A stretch of 10,000 nt of DNA. Source: Nitrospira sp. Its GTDB lineage: Bacteria; Nitrospirota; Nitrospiria; Nitrospirales; Nitrospiraceae. The stretch spans positions 1 to 10,000 of the forward strand of contig JAIWOH010000035.1 of the NCBI GenBank assembly GCA_020216985.1, written 5' to 3'. Positions 1-6,489 of the stretch are shown here, piece after piece (the stretch's first letter is position 1; the number at the start of each line of letters is the position of its first letter). A model generated the notes under the pieces. The model was not told where the DNA came from. It was given only the letters and a program-made list of their open reading frames with translations, and ran no database searches. The position numbers and the translations under genes are program-made.

Positions 1-402
1 GGCCTGCCGGCGTTGGGCTATCTCTTAAGCCGCGCGGCGGTGTATGTGGGCACCGATACGGCGGTGAGCCACATGGCGGCGGCGGTGGGGGTTCCCACGG
101 TTGTCTTGTTTGGACCGTCGAATCCGGTCAAGTGGGGGCCGTGGCCCAAGGACTATCCAGTGAACGAGAACAGCCCATGGAAGACGAAGGGAACCCAGCG
201 GCAGGGCAATGTGTTGCTTCTCCAGGGAGCAGGCGACTGTGTGCCTTGTTACGCCGAGGGGTGCGGCCGCCATGTCAACAGCCTCAGCGAATGTCTCCAA
301 CAGTTACCATCGGCACTGGTGATTGAAGCGGTTCGAACCATGTTGGCGCAACCATTCCACCAAGACCAGATGTCGGTGCCTCTTATCTCGGGTCACGCAT
401 GA
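1..402 (+). CDS. Glycosyltransferase family 9 (heptosyltransferase-like) protein, C-terminal part
   Basis: This is the last 133 residues of a protein whose start lies upstream of the window. What is visible is the C-terminal, nucleotide-sugar-binding Rossmann half of a GT-B enzyme. The key stretch is GTDTAVSHMAAAVGVPTVVL followed by LFGPSNPVKWGPWP, which matches the GT9 pattern D-T/S-G/A-x-x-H-x-A-A-A-x-G-x-P and FG-x-x-x-P-x-x-W-x-P. Near the end, a CxxC and GC cluster (DCVPCYAEGC) followed by S-E-C-L is also typical of this family. GT9 enzymes transfer heptose or a related sugar from an ADP-activated donor onto lipopolysaccharide core on the cytoplasmic face of the inner membrane. The exact acceptor cannot be told from this fragment. 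Its TGA stop overlaps the ATG of the next gene (ATGA, 399-402), so the two are probably translated from one message. Family is secure; assignment to WaaC, WaaF or WaaQ is not. Confidence 0.9.
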   Translation, partial: GLPALGYLLSRAAVYVGTDTAVSHMAAAVGVPTVVLFGPSNPVKWGPWPKDYPVNENSPWKTKGTQRQGNVLLLQGAGDCVPCYAEGCGRHVNSLSECLQQLPSALVIEAVRTMLAQPFHQDQMSVPLISGHA

Positions 403-2294
403 AGCAACGGACGGCGAAATTATTCCATGCGCTTGCTGGCCGATATGGTCGGGTGATTCTGGAACATCGGCTGTTTCTCGTCGTCGGCACGCAAGTGAGT
501 CTCATCCTTGTGGCAAATGTCACAGCTTTTCTTTTGCGGTTCGATGGTCAGATTCCCGAAGACCACCGGATGATTATGTGGCGGTATCTGCCGGTCACAT
601 TGCTGGTGTTCGGGGGCGGTCTTTGGGCGTTTGGCATTCAGCGTGGCTTGTGGCGCTATGTTGGGTTACACGACTTAGGGAGGATTATCTGGGCATCGCT
701 TGCCGGCTCGGCGGTCTTTTATGGAGTGGTCCATCTTCTATTGGGAGTCAAAGAGTATCCCCGCTCGGTTATCATCCTCACTGGTCTGCTGAGCGCCCTC
801 TATCTGGCTGGTATCCGCTTGGCGGTGCGGTGGCTCCGGGAATGGCTTCAGATCATCAGCCCGAGTGCCAGGCGTGTCTTGATCGTGGGCGCCGGCAATG
901 CGGGAGAACAGTTGGCCCGCGCCATGCTCTCTGATCCCGACTATGCTTGCCGGCCGGTCGCCTTTGTGGATGATGATCCGGTGAAACGGCGAACGCTGAT
1001 CCATGGGATTCCCGTATTGGGGACGACGGCAGAGGTGAAAGCAGTGGCGGATCGCGTGGGAGCCCATGAGATCATTGTGGCGATCCCATCGGCGCCCACC
1101 CTCGTCAAGCAGAAGATTCTTGCCGCTTCCGAAGGCTGCACGGCGCCGATCAAGATTTTGCCCAGCGTCAAACGGCTCCTTGGCGACCCGGTCTTGCTTC
1201 AACAGATTCGACCGATGAGTCTTGAAGATCTGTTGCAACGGGAGCCAATCCAGACCGACTGTCAAGAACTGCATTCGCTGATTGAGGGCAAGACGGTGCT
1301 GGTGACCGGCGCCGGGGGATCGATCGGCTCGGAGTTGTGCCGACAAATCGCACAATATCGGCCGGAATCTTTGGTACTGTTCGAACGGTATGAAAATGCG
1401 CTTCATGCGCTGCTTCTGGAGCTACGTGCGGCCTTTCCACAAGTCGGTGTCCTCCCGGTAGTGGCGGATGTCACCATACCTGAGCGGGTGGCCGAGGTTT
1501 TTCGGCAGACCAAACCGGACCTCGTGTTTCATGCGGCGGCGCACAAACACGTGCCGTTGATGGAGCTCAACCCCAAAGAGGCGGTGCGAAACAATGTCAT
1601 CGGAACCCGTGTGGTGGCTGAAGAGTCGCTCAAGTCCGGCGTCGAGCGGTTCGTGCTCATCTCGACCGACAAGGCGGTCAATCCGTCGAGCGTCATGGGG
1701 GTGACCAAGCGGATCGCCGAACATCTGGTGCGAAATCTGAATGGGTCGGGCCCCACGGTTTTTACGGTGGTGCGGTTTGGAAACGTATTGGGAAGTAACG
1801 GCAGTGTGGTGCCGTTGTTCGCCGAGCAGATTCGCAAGGGAGGGCCGGTGACGGTGACGGATCCGGAGATTCGACGATTTTTCATGACGATTCCCGAGGC
1901 TGTCCAACTCGTTCTGCAAGCCAGTGTGATGGGGCGGGGAGGCGATGTCTTTGTGCTCGATATGGGAGATCAGATCAAGGTGGTGGATTTGGCGAGGAAC
2001 ATGATCGTGCTGTCCGGTCTGGTCCCGGGGAAGGACATTCAGATTGTCTATACCGGTCTGCGCCCCGGAGAAAAACTCTACGAAGAGCTGTTCGAAGCCA
2101 GCGAACAGGTCGAGCCCACCTCTCATCCGAAGATTCATCGCGCGGTCGGAGGAGCGTTGCCCGCTGGGGACCTTGATGAGTGGATCAAAGAGTTGCCTGA
2201 CAAGTTGTCGGACTGCGAGGATGACGAGGTGCTGCAAGATGTAAAACGGCTTGTCCCAAGTTTTCATCCGCTGATTTCAGAGCGTGTTTTATAG
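399..2294 (+). CDS. Membrane-bound NDP-sugar 4,6-dehydratase, CapD/WbpM/PglF type
   Basis: A 631-residue protein of the long membrane-anchored polysaccharide-biosynthesis epimerase/dehydratase family. About four hydrophobic segments lie at residues 25-47, 63-88, 94-116 and 121-146. A first Rossmann domain follows with GAGNAG at 164-169, then the catalytic extended-SDR domain with GAGGSIG at 304-310, the HAAAHKHVPLME motif around 378-389 and STDKAVNPSSVMGVTKR at 422-438. Lys437 is the catalytic lysine. Met433 stands where short SDRs carry the catalytic tyrosine, as is known for WbpM and PglF. Characterised members remove water from UDP-GlcNAc to give UDP-4-keto-6-deoxy sugar, the precursor of bacillosamine, QuiNAc or FucNAc. 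Length matches the family (roughly 600-660). The start overlaps the preceding stop by ATGA and has no strong ribosome binding site, which suggests translational coupling. UDP-GlcNAc as substrate is inferred from the family. Confidence 0.93.
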   Translation: MKQRTAKLFHALAGRYGRVILEHRLFLVVGTQVSLILVANVTAFLLRFDGQIPEDHRMIMWRYLPVTLLVFGGGLWAFGIQRGLWRYVGLHDLGRIIWASLAGSAVFYGVVHLLLGVKEYPRSVIILTGLLSALYLAGIRLAVRWLREWLQIISPSARRVLIVGAGNAGEQLARAMLSDPDYACRPVAFVDDDPVKRRTLIHGIPVLGTTAEVKAVADRVGAHEIIVAIPSAPTLVKQKILAASEGCTAPIKILPSVKRLLGDPVLLQQIRPMSLEDLLQREPIQTDCQELHSLIEGKTVLVTGAGGSIGSELCRQIAQYRPESLVLFERYENALHALLLELRAAFPQVGVLPVVADVTIPERVAEVFRQTKPDLVFHAAAHKHVPLMELNPKEAVRNNVIGTRVVAEESLKSGVERFVLISTDKAVNPSSVMGVTKRIAEHLVRNLNGSGPTVFTVVRFGNVLGSNGSVVPLFAEQIRKGGPVTVTDPEIRRFFMTIPEAVQLVLQASVMGRGGDVFVLDMGDQIKVVDLARNMIVLSGLVPGKDIQIVYTGLRPGEKLYEELFEASEQVEPTSHPKIHRAVGGALPAGDLDEWIKELPDKLSDCEDDEVLQDVKRLVPSFHPLISERVL

Positions 2295-2394
2295 GTATTC
2301 CCCAAAAAAGCGATCCCGGATTGAAACGAACAAAACGTCGATGCTTGCGCGATGCCTGCGATGGACGGCGGATACCAGCAATAACGATACGGTA

Positions 2395-2410
2395 ATCCCG
2401 GCACGGGGAT
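2395..2410 (+). promoter_or_regulatory. Small hairpin covering the rfbD ribosome binding site
   Basis: ATCCC at 2395-2399 can pair with GGGAT at 2406-2410 around a six-base loop. The right arm includes most of the GGGGA ribosome binding site that lies five bases before the rfbD ATG at 2415. A second complement, CGATCCC at 2311-2317, could compete for the same GGGATCG (2406-2412). Both are short and may be chance. No energy calculation was made. Confidence 0.25.
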
Positions 2411-2414
2411 CGAC

Positions 2415-3311
2415 ATGAAAATTTTATTGACCGGCAAGAACGGCCAGGTGGGGTTTGAGTTACAGCGGTCCCTGGCCCCGTTGGGGGAGATTTGTGCCGT
2501 CGATCAAGAAGACTGCGACTTTACGAAAGAGGCTTCCATCCGGAGGCTTGTGCAGCTGGTTCAACCCGATGTGATCGTCAATCCCGCCGCCTACACTGCC
2601 GTGGATCGAGCGGAGTCCGAGCCTGATATGGCCCATGCCGTCAATGCGCTGGCGCCGAGCGTCATTGGAGAAGAAGCGGACAAACTCGGCGCGCTCGTCA
2701 TTCATTATTCGACGGATTATGTCTTCGACGGTGAAAAGCCGGGATTCTATATCGAGGAAGATGAAGCGCGACCGCAAAACGTCTATGGCCGAAGCAAGCG
2801 AGAGGGCGAACGTGCCCTGCAACGGGCTACGGCCCGCCACCTGATCCTTCGCACCAGTTGGGTGGTCGGGGCCCATGGCGCCAATTTCGCCAAGACCATC
2901 CTTCGGTTGGCGGCGGAACGAGACCGGCTTAAAGTCGTGGCTGATCAATGGGGAGCGCCCACCTCCGCCGCATTGCTGGCCGATAGTACAGCTCATCTCA
3001 TTCGTGAGCGGCAACAGAAGGGTGACGCACAGTTCCGGTACGGTCTGTATCACCTTGTGGCGGGAGGAGAAACGAATTGGTTCGACTATGCAAGGTTTGT
3101 GGTGGCGGAGACTCTCTCGGCCGGTTACTCACTCAAACTCTCCCCCGATGCGATTGAAGCGATTCCCTCGTCCGACTATCCGACGGCGGCCAAGCGGCCG
3201 GCCAACTCTCGTCTTGACACGAGCAAGTTTCGCAGCACCTTTCATCTGATCCTCCCGGATTGGCGCGATGGTGTCCGGCATGTGTTGCGGCAACTGTGGG
3301 ACCGGCAATAG
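2415..3311 (+). CDS. rfbD: dTDP-4-dehydrorhamnose reductase
   Basis: A 298-residue NAD(P)H-dependent reductase of the extended SDR family that turns dTDP-4-keto-L-rhamnose into dTDP-L-rhamnose, the last step of the rhamnose donor pathway in the cytoplasm. The N-terminal GKNGQVGFEL (residues 7-16) is the family's nucleotide-binding signature. VNPAAYTAVDRAE (55-67) and STDYVFDG (99-106) follow, then the catalytic YGRSK with Tyr124 and Lys128. The C-terminal half has the family's TSWV, the QWGAPTSAALLAD segment and the RPANSRLDTSK stretch near residues 261-271. Length agrees with RfbD/RmlD (about 290-300). The ATG follows a GGGGA ribosome binding site by five bases, and Met-Lys-Ile-Leu-Leu-Thr-Gly is the expected N-terminus. 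RfbA, RfbB and RfbC partners are not in the window and must be encoded elsewhere. Confidence 0.96.
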   Translation: MKILLTGKNGQVGFELQRSLAPLGEICAVDQEDCDFTKEASIRRLVQLVQPDVIVNPAAYTAVDRAESEPDMAHAVNALAPSVIGEEADKLGALVIHYSTDYVFDGEKPGFYIEEDEARPQNVYGRSKREGERALQRATARHLILRTSWVVGAHGANFAKTILRLAAERDRLKVVADQWGAPTSAALLADSTAHLIRERQQKGDAQFRYGLYHLVAGGETNWFDYARFVVAETLSAGYSLKLSPDAIEAIPSSDYPTAAKRPANSRLDTSKFRSTFHLILPDWRDGVRHVLRQLWDRQ

Positions 3312-3496
3312 AAGACCGGTTGTCTATGAGGCGCTGGGCAAGAAGAAACGGGAAAGGAGAGGGGAAAACCGGTTCATCGCGATCGGCAAGGCTAATGAGA
3401 CGGAGAGGAGGGTTTGTGGCTCTCGGTCGGCGTAGAAGGGGTTTTCCAGTAAGATCCTCGTGTCCGTAACAAAAGGACAAGCGAAACGGGGAGTCC
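3312..3496. other. 185-base intergenic stretch, no gene recognised
   Basis: Between rfbD and the mntA-like gene. It holds a purine-rich run (about 3340-3368, one pyrimidine) and two copies of ACCGGTT at 3315-3321 and 3368-3374. The short open frames here have arginine-rich, low-complexity translations with no recognisable motif. A GGGGAG at 3488-3493 serves as ribosome binding site for the next gene. I found no clear promoter with both hexamers and no terminator hairpin with a T-run. The shift from sugar genes to a toxin-antitoxin pair makes this a candidate left edge of an acquired module. Confidence 0.5.
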
Positions 3497-3931
3497 ATGG
3501 CCCATTCCAAGCCGAGAATCGTCTCGGTTGAACGGCGGGATCGCCTGATCAGGCAATTGAGAACGCTGCTCGAGAACAGACCGGAAGTGCTCTTTGCCTT
3601 GCTGCATGGGTCTTTCCCGACAGGCGGTCCGTTTCGGGATGTGGATTTGGCCTTGTACCTTGAGCCTGAAATCGTTCACCGGGAATCGTTTCGTGACTAT
3701 GAGTTGGAGCGGGGAGTTCGGTGGACCGACATCGTCGGGTTGCCCGTGGACGTTCGCCTCCTCAATGATGCGCCGGTCGGCTTTCGGTACCATGCTTTAA
3801 ACGGAACGGTTCTGTTTGTGCGCGATAAAGAGTTTCTGGACGAGTTTCGCGCCAGAACGTGGGATGAATACTGTGATTTTGCACCGTTCGCCAGACGGTA
3901 CCTTCGAGAGGTCCTCGGTGGCCGACGTTAA
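3497..3931 (+). CDS. mntA: MntA-like minimal nucleotidyltransferase, antitoxin of a HepT/MntA pair
   Basis: A 144-residue minimal nucleotidyltransferase (DNA polymerase beta-like fold). The active-site motif is LLHGSFPTGGPFRDVDLALY: Gly38-Ser39, then Asp48 and Asp50, giving GS-x8-DxD, with the third acidic residue probably Asp85 in VDVRLLND. The C-terminal TWDEYCDFAPFARRYLRE is typical of antitoxins encoded beside HepT toxins. Characterised MntA proteins neutralise HepT by adding AMP groups to the tyrosine of its RX4HXY motif. All catalytic residues are present, so the protein should be active. The start has GGGGAG three bases upstream, a rather short spacing. The gene overlaps the hepT-like remnant by 14 bases if that begins at GTG 3918, the usual close arrangement for these pairs. 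Because the partner is broken, this antitoxin may now be an orphan. Family is secure; the antitoxin role rests on the neighbour. Confidence 0.88.
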   Translation: MAHSKPRIVSVERRDRLIRQLRTLLENRPEVLFALLHGSFPTGGPFRDVDLALYLEPEIVHRESFRDYELERGVRWTDIVGLPVDVRLLNDAPVGFRYHALNGTVLFVRDKEFLDEFRARTWDEYCDFAPFARRYLREVLGGRR

Positions 3932-4267
3932 TATGGATCGTCTCCGCGAGCTTGCGGGGCACCTGAGAGATGCCTGTCGCCAATTGCATGAGCTTGGGAA
4001 ATTGGGAGAAGCGGGATTTCTCTCTGACGCAAAAGCGGTCAACAGCGCCAAGTATCTTCTGACTGTATGAAGATTCTCGGCGAATTGGGTGTATTGGAAG
4101 AAGACTTGAAAATTCGAATGGGCAAAATGGCCCGTTTTCGCAATCTTCTGGTTCATCTCTATTGGAAAGTGGAAGATCGGGAGGTCTATCGGATTGTGCG
4201 GGAGAGGCTCGGCGACTTCGATGAGTATTTGGGCGCGGTGGGAAGATTCGTCGAATCTTCCCTGTAA
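3918..4267 (+). pseudogene. hepT: Broken HepT-like HEPN-domain toxin gene (frame change plus internal deletion)
   Basis: Two pieces of a HepT-family (formerly DUF86) RNase toxin lie in different frames. The first, from GTG 3918 (AGAGGT five bases upstream) or ATG 3933 to TGA 4068-4070, gives up to 50 residues containing MDRLRELAGHLRDACRQL and a KAVNSAKYLL segment, the family N-terminus. The second, in another frame, runs to the TAA at 4265-4267. From ATG 4067 it gives 66 residues with KMARFRNLLVHLYW, which holds the HEPN catalytic RX4HXY motif (Arg25, His30, Tyr32 of that piece), and ends LGDFDEYLGAVGRF. Reading the second frame just before its ATG gives Asp-Cys, so homology probably starts a little earlier. 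Intact HepT proteins are about 130-145 residues; as I recall the family, roughly 25-30 residues between the NSAKY helix and this point are absent, so the damage is a deletion of a length not divisible by three. An active toxin is unlikely. An ATGA at 4067-4070 could allow reinitiation, but the missing helix would remain missing. Confidence 0.85.
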
Positions 4268-4336
4268 GAGGGCAAGAAGAGAAGTGTCGAGGTTCACGAC
4301 GTTCAATTGTGCCGTGATGCGGTCGATCGGATCGAG

Positions 4337-4891
4337 ATGAATAAAAAAACGCGCCCGAGAACATCGATGCAATCACGGGTAACGGAGCGTTCCCCTGCCA
4401 AGACTCGCCTCCGACGCATTCGCCTGTTCGCCACGGACGTGGACGGCGTCTTGACCGACGCGGGCATGTACTATTCCGAATCCGGCGATGAATGGAAGAA
4501 GTTCAACACGCGCGACGGCATGGGGATCAAGCTGCTTCAAAAGGCCGGTCTCATCACGGCGATCGTCACCCAAGAGCGCACGAAGCTGGTTGCGCGCCGG
4601 GCTGAAAAGCTCGCGATCTCGGAGGTGCACCAGGGCGTGATGGACAAATTGTCCGTGATCTGCGACATAGCGTCCCGCTACGGTCTTGCACTCGATCAAG
4701 TGGCCTACATCGGTGACGACGTCAACGACCTCGAAGCGCTGAAGGCCGTGGGGTTTTCCGCGTCACCGGCCGATGGGATGCCTCAAGTGTTGCAAGCGGT
4801 CGATTACGTGTGCCGCAAGAAGGGCGGCGAAGGAGCGGTCAGAGAAGTCGTCGAGATGATCTTAGAGGCACAGCAACCTCGCCGCAGATGA
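4337..4891 (+). CDS. kdsC: KdsC-type HAD phosphatase (3-deoxy-ulosonic acid phosphate phosphatase)
   Basis: A 184-residue capless HAD-family phosphatase. Motif I is FATDVDGVLTDAG with the nucleophile Asp34 and acid/base Asp36. Motif II is probably Thr78 in AIVTQERT, motif III Lys104 in GVMDKL, and motif IV GDDVNDLEALKAVGFS with Asp127 and Asp131. The end, DYVCRKKGGEGAVREVVEMI, is the conserved KdsC tail, whose GG-x-GAVRE reaches into the neighbouring subunit of the tetramer. KdsC removes phosphate from Kdo-8-phosphate in the lipid A-Kdo pathway in the cytoplasm. Motif II reads TQERT rather than the TGRxS I expect of classical KdsC and resembles phosphatases acting on nine-carbon acids (KDN or sialic acid 9-phosphate), so the substrate is less certain than the fold. 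ATG 4337 is chosen; ATG 4367 (174 residues) is also possible and neither has a strong ribosome binding site. No Kdo synthase or CMP-Kdo synthetase gene is visible beside it. Confidence 0.87.
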   Translation: MNKKTRPRTSMQSRVTERSPAKTRLRRIRLFATDVDGVLTDAGMYYSESGDEWKKFNTRDGMGIKLLQKAGLITAIVTQERTKLVARRAEKLAISEVHQGVMDKLSVICDIASRYGLALDQVAYIGDDVNDLEALKAVGFSASPADGMPQVLQAVDYVCRKKGGEGAVREVVEMILEAQQPRRR

Positions 4892-4945
4892 TCGTCGGTC
4901 GATTATTCAGCAAGACTCAATCGGCTCAATCGGATGGAGTGAAAC

Positions 4946-6430
4946 ATGGCGATGCGCGGTGGACGGACTCAAGGAAACGACTGTAAGGCCCGCCTGTACC
5001 CGGTCATCATGGCGGGCGGCAGCGGGACGAGATTTTGGCCGTTAAGTCGGCACCTGTTTCCCAAACAATTGTTGCGGATCGGCGGTGAGGATACGCTGAT
5101 CCGGCAAACCATGCGGCGCGTGCTCGGATGCGCTCCGGCACGAAACGTATTGATTTCCACCAACGGCCCCCAGGCCGAATTGATTCGTGTCCAATTGGCC
5201 GACTGGAAAGACGACATCAAGGACAATTACGTGCTGGAGCCGGAGGGACGGAATACGGCGCCCGCCATTGCATTGGCGGCGATCGAGATTCAGGCCCGCA
5301 ATCCGGACGGCCTGATGTTGGTCGTGCCCGCCGACCATGTGGTGACGGGACAGCGGGAATTTGAATCGGCGGTCATGCTGGCGGCCAGACTGGCCGAAGA
5401 GGGCTATCTGGTCACGTTCGGAATCAAGCCGATCAGGCCGGAAACCGGCTACGGCTACATCAAACCGGATGATAAGACGGTGTTGGGCAGATCGGGAAAG
5501 CTTCGCGGCTATCGCGTCCGCCAATTCGTGGAGAAGCCTGATGCCGCCAAGGCCGCCCGATATCTCAAGGTCGGTTCCTATTATTGGAACAGCGGGATGT
5601 TCGTCTGGAAGGCCTCGACGATTCTCGATGAAATCCGCCGACATCAACCGGCCCTCGCGGAGGTGATGGATCGGATTCGGCAACTGAAGGCGTCCGGCGC
5701 GCCGGCCTCTTCGGTTGATGAAACGTATCGCGGTGCGGCATCTGTTTCGATCGACAACGGCGTGATGGAACGATCATCGAAGGCGGCGATGGTGCCGGTC
5801 TCGTTCCGCTGGTCCGACGTCGGCAGTTGGGGCAGCTTGGATGAAGTGGCGGTCAAAAATAAGGCCGGGAACATTCTGAACGGGCGAGTCATCGATCTCG
5901 ATAGCGCCGACTCGATCGTGTACGCCGATCGTCGAGTGGTGGCGACCATCGGATTGAAAGATATGGTGGTCGTGGACACGCCGGATGCGACGCTCGTGTG
6001 TCCCAAGGCGCGGGCGCAGGACGTCAAAAAAGTCGTCGAAGTCCTCAAACGGCAACAGGCGCCGGAGCACCTGGAACACCTGACGGTTCAGCGGCCATGG
6101 GGATCCTACACGGTGTTGGAAGAGGGGCTTGGCTTCAAGGTCAAGCGGGTCACCGTCAATCCGGGAGGTCGGCTCTCGCTGCAATTGCATCACAAGCGCA
6201 GTGAACATTGGGTGGTGATCGCCGGCAGGGCTCGCGTGACGAGAGGTGAAGAGGTATTTGAGCTGGGGGTCGGACAGAGCACGGCGATTCCGGTCGAGAC
6301 GCCCCATCGATTGGAGAACCCCGGTCGTGAAACGCTCCACATCATCGAAGTGCAGAACGGGCCCTATCTCGGAGAAGACGATATCGTGCGGTTTCAGGAT
6401 GATTATGGAAGAAAGGTGGAACGTTTGTAG
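4946..6430 (+). CDS. manC: Bifunctional mannose-1-phosphate guanylyltransferase / mannose-6-phosphate isomerase
   Basis: A 494-residue type II enzyme with two domains, like ManC/AlgA/CpsB. Residues 17-370 are the nucleotidyltransferase that joins GTP and mannose-1-phosphate into GDP-mannose. It shows the GGSGTRFWPLSR signature (24-35) with PKQLL (39-43, Lys40), NTAPAIALAA, VPADHVV (128-133), FVEKPDA (194-200), YYWNSGMFVWKA (212-223) and WSDVGSWGSLDE (289-300). Residues 383-494 are a cupin isomerase that interconverts fructose-6-phosphate and mannose-6-phosphate. It begins RPWGSY and carries Gln413, His415, Glu420 and His454 as likely metal ligands in LQLHHKRSEHW and ETPHRLENP. The ending YLGEDDIVRFQDDYGR is diagnostic. 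Length is standard (470-495). ATG 4946 follows a GGAG site by about seven bases. The phosphomannomutase lies 59 bases downstream, so the two genes probably form one GDP-mannose operon. Confidence 0.96.
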   Translation: MAMRGGRTQGNDCKARLYPVIMAGGSGTRFWPLSRHLFPKQLLRIGGEDTLIRQTMRRVLGCAPARNVLISTNGPQAELIRVQLADWKDDIKDNYVLEPEGRNTAPAIALAAIEIQARNPDGLMLVVPADHVVTGQREFESAVMLAARLAEEGYLVTFGIKPIRPETGYGYIKPDDKTVLGRSGKLRGYRVRQFVEKPDAAKAARYLKVGSYYWNSGMFVWKASTILDEIRRHQPALAEVMDRIRQLKASGAPASSVDETYRGAASVSIDNGVMERSSKAAMVPVSFRWSDVGSWGSLDEVAVKNKAGNILNGRVIDLDSADSIVYADRRVVATIGLKDMVVVDTPDATLVCPKARAQDVKKVVEVLKRQQAPEHLEHLTVQRPWGSYTVLEEGLGFKVKRVTVNPGGRLSLQLHHKRSEHWVVIAGRARVTRGEEVFELGVGQSTAIPVETPHRLENPGRETLHIIEVQNGPYLGEDDIVRFQDDYGRKVERL

Positions 6431-6489
6431 CCCCGCTCCCGGTGATGACATGGCTTCTCGCCGGTTCTCCATGACAAGGAACGAAGGAT

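Noticed and set aside
1422..2267. 281-codon open frame on the - strand
   Set aside because: It lies antisense to the well-supported 4,6-dehydratase and its translation has no recognisable motif; long antisense frames are expected in GC-rich genes.
3450..3455. TAAGAT as a -10 element for mntA
   Set aside because: Only four of six consensus bases and no -35 hexamer at a workable distance.
3392..3793. Open frames on the - strand across the rfbD-mntA gap
   Set aside because: They run into mntA antisense, have no good ribosome binding site that I can see and no recognisable motif. I could not link them to any transposase or toxin.
4020..4070. Programmed -1 frameshift joining the two HepT pieces
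   Set aside because: No clear X-XXY-YYZ slippery site with a following hairpin was found, and the joined product would still lack about 25-30 residues.
6449..6473. CATGG...CCATG inverted repeat between manC and algC
   Set aside because: Only five base pairs with a 15-base loop and no T-run; not a credible terminator.
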